Assembly: GCA_905234925.1 (NCBI GenBank)
Contig: CAJOJJ010000005.1
Location: forward strand, 1 to 36,341
DNA length: 36,341 nt
Source of the DNA: an uncultured Endomicrobiia bacterium
GTDB taxonomy: Bacteria > Elusimicrobiota > Endomicrobiia > Endomicrobiales > Endomicrobiaceae
Reading direction: 5' to 3'
Numbering within the stretch: the stretch's first letter is position 1; each line of letters begins with the position of its first letter. This document shows positions 35,401 to 36,341 of this stretch, one piece after another. The translations under genes and the position numbers were made by a program. The notes below the pieces were generated by a model. That model saw only the letters and a list, made by a program, of their open reading frames with translations. It did not search any database and had not been told where the DNA came from.

Positions 35401-36341
35401 CTTTATAATTACTTTCAGTTCTTTCTCTTACATAAGAAGCTGTAGTTTTATCGGTAATTATTTCTTCCGTCTTTGCCGAAAATACCGGCAAAGATACAAG
35501 AGGAACATCCGCAACACCATTATATATTGCAAACCCGATTAAAGCTACAGGCACTAAAAATAATGCCGCAGGCACAGACAGAACAACACCGATAACTGCC
35601 AAAGCAATACCGGCAACTGCAATTAACGCAGAAGTAATTATCTGTATGTTGTTATTCCAGAATTGTTTAAATGAAGACAACTCTTCCGTAACTATAGTTC
35701 TTTCTTTAGTATTTATATCAGTATTCAATAAATCAATCACGCTCTGATACTGGTTTGCTTCACTTGTATACATATCTGCAGCATCAGCCAAAACGGAATC
35801 ATAAGCTTTTAAATTAAACGTATACTTATAAGCGAAATTTTCCCCTGCTCTTAAAATATCGGAAGCTCTAATTTTTGTTCCCGAAACTGCAATTTGTTCA
35901 TCTTCCGTTCCCCATACTTCCTGTCCCCAACCGGTAGAAACAGATCCTCCGTCTCCATCTCCGGAACCCCAAGTCCAGCCGTATTTATCAGGATCTCCGC
36001 CGTTTTTCAAATACTCAAAATATTTATTGAACGCATCAATGTCGAAAGTATATTTACCGTTTTTGTCAAAAGGCCATACTTTTATAGTCAATCCGTCCTT
36101 GGTCACAGAGAAAGAACCGTCATCATTCCAAATTATATTACTATACCCACTATCTCTTAAAGAATCATATACTCCTGCTATTGTATTATACTCCTTATAT
36201 GCGGTGTTCAAGTTTCCATCTGCATCAAATAAATAATGTTTAAACGTCATTCCGTTTACTGTTATTATTACATATGATCCAACGGAATCTTGATATATTT
36301 CTGAAACATTATCTGCTCCGTACTGGCCTGCTATGCTTCCT
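17462..36341 (-). CDS. Giant multidomain membrane protein (>=6292 codons, 5' end outside window) with a GT48/FKS-like 1,3-beta-glucan synthase module
   Basis: ORF track starts at an ATG at 36250, but the frame stays open to 36341 (...GSIAGQYGADNVSEIYQDSVGSYVIITVNG-M...), so that ATG is probably internal. Single uninterrupted frame ending at 17462. Confidence 0.95.
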   Translation of the reverse strand, partial: GSIAGQYGADNVSEIYQDSVGSYVIITVNGMTFKHYLFDADGNLNTAYKEYNTIAGVYDSLRDSGYSNIIWNDDGSFSVTKDGLTIKVWPFDKNGKYTFDIDAFNKYFEYLKNGGDPDKYGWTWGSGDGDGGSVSTGWGQEVWGTEDEQIAVSGTKIRASDILRAGENFAYKYTFNLKAYDSVLADAADMYTSEANQYQSVIDLLNTDINTKERTIVTEELSSFKQFWNNNIQIITSALIAVAGIALAVIGVVLSVPAALFLVPVALIGFAIYNGVADVPLVSLPVFSAKTEEIITDKTTASYVRERTESNYKVTYKGTANRNDEGVIYYTYTKTKRDSKGNIISRITINTNSAKNAKISYTVETYKDGVLNKEVICSDASKQLYVKRMYDETGKNLVSEVTVNIDEIEKIYDTMSVGSLEDSVGAFAVGNMKDFSSGEKTPELYPFYSFLKSSNNADFVQLYDNALAGITAIFGNDETTATAVLRTMASKNLQLSNVENYKKTGETLWAGIFALYCQQAGIDVEINGKSAVETILSEVDAYLAKVKIEDSETMAFKGTEEEKWVSTEHMLDAAMYYALKGDTTSLNKVLKYINNNLKNSAGGLNEGLNDKKQAVDTYTWGYLMLSSIKDMNLPGVDVDSVFGKDFLDGLVDKLLTPQDKGGLARTDQNGNITYIYGFSDMKDGAVSGEFTMQVYATLIAAGRTSEAHSVLQAAIKAGLVVIDGNNVYVKYTTEEYNGKNRDYLNFNIYADESDAATAWLKFGFEELQAGLNDKSTNVFTLLEKESFSEDGIETVTENEATVNAIVTAYNEVTIDTTKNVKTATEDAILQLSAIGQAIHAASTAGNLTEAQRDQLYEYLQKRANEIDLTAGSSVRQPIPVGAAETQQGIADAGYRKINEDGSLESTNDYIDRVEEFTKSTGYNQVVTSRMSDAVAAELNRVLEINFISGDVAGSLLNRIIGMEAYQKTDSLSAWAVRAVEKYFADNNFNDMFAVLPNLSSENRLALIMSNISMATDKNIENLINGIKKSADLTNEQKQMLLEAAYRKQITLTDSLSDINTIISYIERTDDSMLKPAQKENLLQQAYEKEFTIAKTLREVNTISDSINTSSLMNKDLLLNQVYSRKIAAASSLNEIVSIVKDIDSSSLSEDEKNSYRTEAQDRLSAIYVAKMVTETSRSNLRNMGTEIFRDQKNNPDIFTVEMRDYLFDTLENRIFAMDMSEGSYVRQGVSANAIITKSAMLAMKAEGFYPKIDRTNGELRLQGTINGKEINVVASGDNYINNINAYITSEDKNNSGQTFKVTTEKEMRDEIRVQFAKDFDVSAEVAAELLTDDIIDNLFKTIKVEASDTKDTWAKRAVYSLFTDNKSFDTFVDNVEASASLSNNQKQDLKDKAKNVYYDALKARLDSAKTTNEISAINEEITNSGDRLTDENRMELLDNISFLNNDMMSLIKDGLKKEENIDVEVEDVSYLNKSMSYWSGNSKMYYKMFVYRITTPKGVSIDIYRYSKTEDTFSIGNKRETYEGVRDTVKSWQQLLDAEYEVESHVKQDTDNKDNYIQYFTVTKNGITFDVYPFNAKGEYDFDIDKINELTDVLSNFKSELENLGLGYHVEMKTDDNNAVYFEITKDGFVDGYGDLIVAKTYPYGTDGKLIDLFKYDNFTAQEIADSYLYNQNALLAGGTANVKKVLNVELYNTKDLFENYEDVDFDSAYSSLMRDLQSSDTAKYAPQAFTVGDGTTITIVANAERQSNGRISVSYTKTEKTKDGEVYTTTVSYKESANGSVVTKTSVRTEKAVDGSYSELTVRDDGGDRNYIYTKYASNGDKTEEVINNSGNTFYTDEGKEVKVFSRNFFNEDNGAYLGTETFAYLDEEFYFIGTNLIDVTYTLDSDNSLRIYDKNVSETDIKNIIYDNFGQLAYYRRKSEVALRNCSIPVKTVNKSGKKIEISLTGFAYDSQNGSYKGNVVASWKENGVVKTEVIGSVLLNDVKKEDLSIYAVDSETGERTAFVKNGEITAQDVRSALITRGDSNVDNYDSLGYMFFCATQMNNLAKAGDEAGVKKYADLLASQKYAVKILENGHTANIVNIRYENGKFICDIVDTYSNENVYLFSVELELPENYDGTIETGFKEMFDNKRTQNGNDYYSGVCVPYDKDLETDGNLVIRYDKEDNQLHYIYNGKEINTNYGMKYLIKNAEAGVYMDSVKDADPIISPVVIYMPEIIYMEDGSSVKTKDLTDFINNKISSIEITDDKGNTRNVKSLSDKFMDAFAETGIYYITDKDNNIVWLSSNNAKFSFEDESDPNSGILTVISSGGDKYFSSKSYLATRKDDEETGIPTYQINKKDNIQSDEAIVETKGMSYGEMVDDKKYFCYDENTPYNNEILESLFATVKPYCDYSLDELTWTRRIVKNPNGEEVLVSWEAFKDSSTPLVKITPEGYVDFTIDYEINDKEYSGTSLNCGLRYNLLNEDLLQDPINMVSVKGVGTVVLDSYKGTAFIEDRDEDGVLRNKYHIRMKDSTDMFFYGSNDITWKDALDKYFGSWLKISKSNNMNEMINNVNDLRADDGDEEIWQVSEVESYSYSNDDLKDVVFLKGSAEDYDVSILMLLGIPTKTRTYAIDYDDEGNSMLKFNEYGKISETENEERCVSYSYFAGVDWEKGENSRTKLGRIYSREQIYAGRQYPLREYERELDFLGNIRQQYEIEGGQYVSGILVPEYDQYGIGLRSYSVEFENGVVKLESMSEFTDRVTANAIVYDNSVNTVLFAHERTQIEDTAPYELSEQQQNVIRLISDSNRGDIFDFENALIDGTTHTYKGLNDKDSVTGYDEKLKTEKSYIMNNAEGRTCIILSNMERNEDGSIKKSGTDYTDAQLSQMSDTERERVYFEQVFGYPTIISFSSYMQGETTSSERRQLNVGHPDTVVNFPYKLSLDFNKYVAKKGEIKESYTLADIEGTDYIYAMGDLEIRQYYKDGDSNKPLTSLIYTVKKNPEAERFFSGYEDNWVSGFGKRVGLDFTYRDVNGKALAEYINQMSGLVFVSFKSDGLKEFEVYDRPITDSPISSFKNGDYEINVINRTGKSQYGYLLNGENDEELVAVFDYQKFKSGEMSEAEFMAKYADKDGKIVDAWGKFFETLDTAQKRVGNDQTGDEKVDLRAFAEELETQDQIPYELGGLRISKIFDSTTPGKGSNGFSVTNNYWEPTNTLANPIYMRYAYTYGKNGTLESKVQAEAVSNWQNEMKILWNNIVKFIEQFIPAKYSRPVIIAALILIPGLFVISIISAWHKGNKKRKAVKKRALKGGTAPDDEIDAMKAEKAEEAERVSETVLSQDKQADAARTVTSEQVNKFNFNTQRFKRALESSVILRQNHIDGYHQWAVANGKTGTVADIETASDEDLNNYMESFMQRKIKESKFSDWIKNVRSLQVKAKDREKFISDNSDPTTASDELKSEFEAYSRGMDAVSVFDEYKWWITNVMAEAYVQSLQGPVQEGVDRQNWLQKQKEYFIEENANIDNFTNEDLLLFYYIYLAMDSMRQEAMSFRNFLFFKAKEMIANGESDTVGYMINQEASRFMNLVESGISIQEQINQMEYALSQMTPKQQRSKLGIRLKKGIEYYNAHKAEIDEQEGIYKATILGSYNGYAVPKNAEGKPAFGPGSTVFLKYTAIMDKYFKKYGFRAIFGVKGGFGPRVQTRPDENISYYDIDAIFRTPEYIVNYSDFVDKNLRDGEYSKNNDTDTNKKSFKFSVKTLPFRTYIPFVGTLYSLTMSRNFIALWLGNLTVTGTIVAGFIASTLGAAILPAVAITFAAGVLITTGVYLGLRAYNKHLQNDLNPVKTQYGKTIFNAQNRGLKGREDIKRAKKAMAQRIIPLLIIKTAWEAVLGYAAANLIFENVVGKLAVSSFGNLGLFTMLTPFKFVFIAVFLGAALTITMHKKIDTMLEKKYTDMEGKKDAAKIKRARIWASVGTFVAPAIGLLLMSFVAAIPGISGIVYAAFIAVPILAFTLLDFYGFNDMLKAIAIRKQKMKRSAFVGRSWEAFKNYTIEKGSFTLGELYADWKATFLPEDVEKRLTEEQKQVAFALYFNSVLKDYFRTDRISKSEYEAYKFEISDYKDGDNLDRKITKYPDLSESPSAFGARQLFYRLHQESSIRATQGYRNPNIKDISLAALVPTNDEAVTNLMGALNDIQADGNTLLTHLMIQYSGEWANMLTRLEPVVRDGKYYAVDFRGREKELTEDDLEVLEQMKKMLNSDGSVVKGRKLTRENGSELPDCWIKEEITRWADPKLQPLSPLHIGLANLRDTLDFLAEIEYSNIRKNGESEKDWQARIHNMVDDMSCFQAISGYQQFGKVYNDGEGANDPRVIGLFRNMKEFRFLTVPVLHGRDHTFADYKHLKALGNLASDYDRNLILEIEKTDIGKEWKAGTKFDGKVHLISFRRLEAQDVSYEKYQQLLKDEKAGMLTTADEFLLKQIRIELDKEKAKFDRWEAEGRESARVVEYKTKGEEYLFSQKENGLLSVVVFNDEKTYATPYEGMFGGGIYGQGKVDHHTYLESYIQNDFVLQLDMNQGITQQTALTFFSALQPLLQDPEVYNVSMQENIPTERLTKVGAKGALAEAGFNASHEDMNDMWQLHMYGHPNILRSSFLKAKSGQSKSVVSEDAAGGKSAKAKGGKTMDVYGIAVEKTREAGVAFHTGMVNKFAMGSGELLQSPYEYEYQVAEAEAFGKVGSIFAVSMDFLEGPGFYLKERLVVPVVNIFLFGILFIGASPFASIPIAFLLALFGVMLSQNAGLPGLVTKFMNYEDGVNYDHKLFGKPAPVWINEILNYFGSFLVWGKGLFANFKFFVTQIMTHWDGRIKGTKGRAQYVNTGRGSGANISEILPGEGKATPVMKALFDSHLAPATSSIFIIFAALAYKFTPLTQSFSFLYILIPFAFILGQTQMLPGYNVFVNGPSLAWKNLIKEWKLHFKDVGEAKGLSKVSKLLSKIFTVNGLVTTVVLGTLTVADGIDTLVYWLRDLGPRSIYKHFAQNSKGSGVAAIVESLAIPFVVYALFSILPYLGLGIVPFIGAGLALIYVVYSALKGISDYKNGVWKDEINEPNSNMFKTLKNKMISLGKALAKVRNGKRGTRVKASVLPLALPFAIAKASLIAIAGLAVLGIPAIVYIRAGYKEQQKVIDENKDDIKKALAENDLDTLNKLLLTSFTKAKTTELIKKAEERKKAADEAKKAEEEAAIEQAEQAETFEAKPTEQQPIEPVVEKERETNIGGISQYIPPISQPGFVSGSAVPMEQPAAEEVVEQSAEELAEVQPEEVIEHPVSVIAGRSEGNIPTAPIVSRAQQLDEILEFIYQQLRLSGRYHVSIYEPYALNSDLAVRSNETDTVIEKVKSELESDGNTLVYVQKQDDKGFDFVLGSKEAEADKAAAQKQYEASRVSYEPYTPAAESEELQPAQQQGLTPEKKQDLYEIAMGSIQQNEETAAAFERLAAKQAEQKAQQELEEKAEKRFKGMTPVYDRVRDALKNKQQTYISFEEFGTIGLPELEKVIEIFRDNLIADIDGITEEYLESYFDSDNSRIVFVTPDTVAPVVEEPSAEEQKPAEPITETPGAVQTAAKQAEDTAKVVPVVQEVSIKFGTTKKNITFNFGTEIYEKQEGDKKLTVAEGIFISEADINRMIDSGHLTTRTTSKGETELTTATGEYFGKINKAGIFVNKLNSKIEFKFNVMMSRDNFDANAMNIYYQLNRDSKRVFDMLDEETQRHLLQAADYKTKTRLYIDRDSVVRDRLLKFAIGDKILNAANIKQIKEMDDFDKDVKKSIYEYRNGLLNYSSAEFNKLIPSTKVSDGYQSVQRQEVYFKITSNTNLETLSKNNMLNKFKDAGVTTIVIQEDSNAEDLDKIIKFIREHGFEVIVEVDSANIDEDALKSYVAADLSGIRLVVKDDITVENIESVKAKLSQTYGNVIAPLMSEFKTIPAISYDFSINRGISSKFNISRQINRAIVEFIEANGFDLVVDAKTYVDKEDDFASLRDNAKLVVRVNDKDAVDETVIAKLKNAGLTICAKATSVLSKFNLVESLNDNMRMRGRESTLEEIFGREISDMFINGENENTTEDMKETIRLIRAVLSGDRLMTSDDYRRLINVGIRGQQGAGLTEAAKAYAKSNRDYEQNRDIYRTQAVRDFVIGAMTAEIERSVIPANVRTDGNNYRILVGAALQMMIEGDSLSAINDKVNKAEITAQETPYQLLNNSTIAKELLAMWKYEGMTIKINKENAKTDTMTLEGLIKLILTIDTILPAEDLFGDSWMVSTDGIASILSAA
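20870..25850 (-). other. GT48-like (FKS/callose synthase) region within the giant ORF: FKS1_dom1-like (~25235-25850), N-terminal TM cluster (~24350-25130), catalytic core (~22190-24270), C-terminal TM cluster (~20870-22160)
   Basis: Ordered motifs: 'NFTNEDLLLFYYIYLAMDSMRQEAMSFRNFLFF', 'NISYYDIDAIFRTPEYI', 'SAFGARQLFYRLHQESS...ISLAALVPTNDEAVTNLMGALND...LLTHLMIQYSGEWANMLTRL', 'ITRWADPKLQPLSPLHIGLANLRDTLDF', 'MSCFQAISGYQQFGKVYNDGEGANDPRVIGLFRNMKEFRFLTVPV', 'GQGKVDHHTYLESYIQNDFVLQLDMNQG', 'YGHPNILRSSF', 'AQYVNTGRG'. Confidence 0.75.
32890..33320 (-). other. Tandem ~38-aa helical repeats within the giant ORF
   Basis: Four consecutive units: ISMATDKNIENLINGIKKSADLTNEQKQMLLEAAYRKQ / ITLTDSLSDINTIISYIERTDDSMLKPAQKENLLQQAYEKE / FTIAKTLREVNTISDSINTSSLMNKDLLLNQVYSRK / IAAASSLNEIVSIVKDIDSSSLSEDEKNSYRTEAQDRL. 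Confidence 0.7.
34300..34990 (-). other. (alpha/alpha)6 toroid-type domain in the giant ORF, homologous to a domain in the 2044-aa protein
   Basis: 'LYDNALAGITAIFGNDETTATAVLRTM...YKKTGETLWAGIFALY...EEKWVSTEHMLDAAMYYALKGD...AVDTYTWGYLML' versus 'LYDQALAALSLMQIGDREGAERILNTI...YQVTGEMIWVGIAAVQ...GHIWVSTEHMLDAVAYLNLKS...VLDTQAWGIQVL'. Confidence 0.75.

Overview
AT-rich bacterial window with almost all real genes on the minus strand. I suspect Omnitrophota from the giant ORFs and the 'VINIQDLHC' domain, but this is inference and not verified. From left to right it contains: (i) a partial TMTC-like glycosyltransferase CDS that runs off the left edge and is missing from the supplied ORF track; (ii) an XRE regulator and an orphan type IV pilin-like gene; (iii) a housekeeping block read right to left as tRNA-Leu, tig, clpP, clpX, lon, serA; (iv) a 2044-aa secreted multidomain protein; (v) a giant ORF of at least 6292 codons, still open at the right edge. 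The main discovery candidate is inside the giant ORF. About 5 kb (roughly 20,870-25,900) reads like a complete 1,3-beta-glucan synthase (FKS/callose synthase, CAZy GT48), a family known essentially from eukaryotes. It shows an FKS1_dom1-like segment, an N-terminal TM cluster, a catalytic core with recognisable motifs, and a C-terminal TM cluster. This is fused to a roughly 3,200-residue, mostly extracytoplasmic N-terminal region carrying an (alpha/alpha)6-type domain shared with the neighbouring 2044-aa protein. A second theme is a set of dispersed palindromic and low-complexity repeats that fill intergenic gaps and also sit in frame inside coding sequences: twice in the TMTC-like gene, in the prepilin leader, and several times in the 2044-aa protein. 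This resembles Rickettsia palindromic elements. ClpP carries Asn where the catalytic Asp is expected. All homology calls come from reading motifs by eye; no searches were run.
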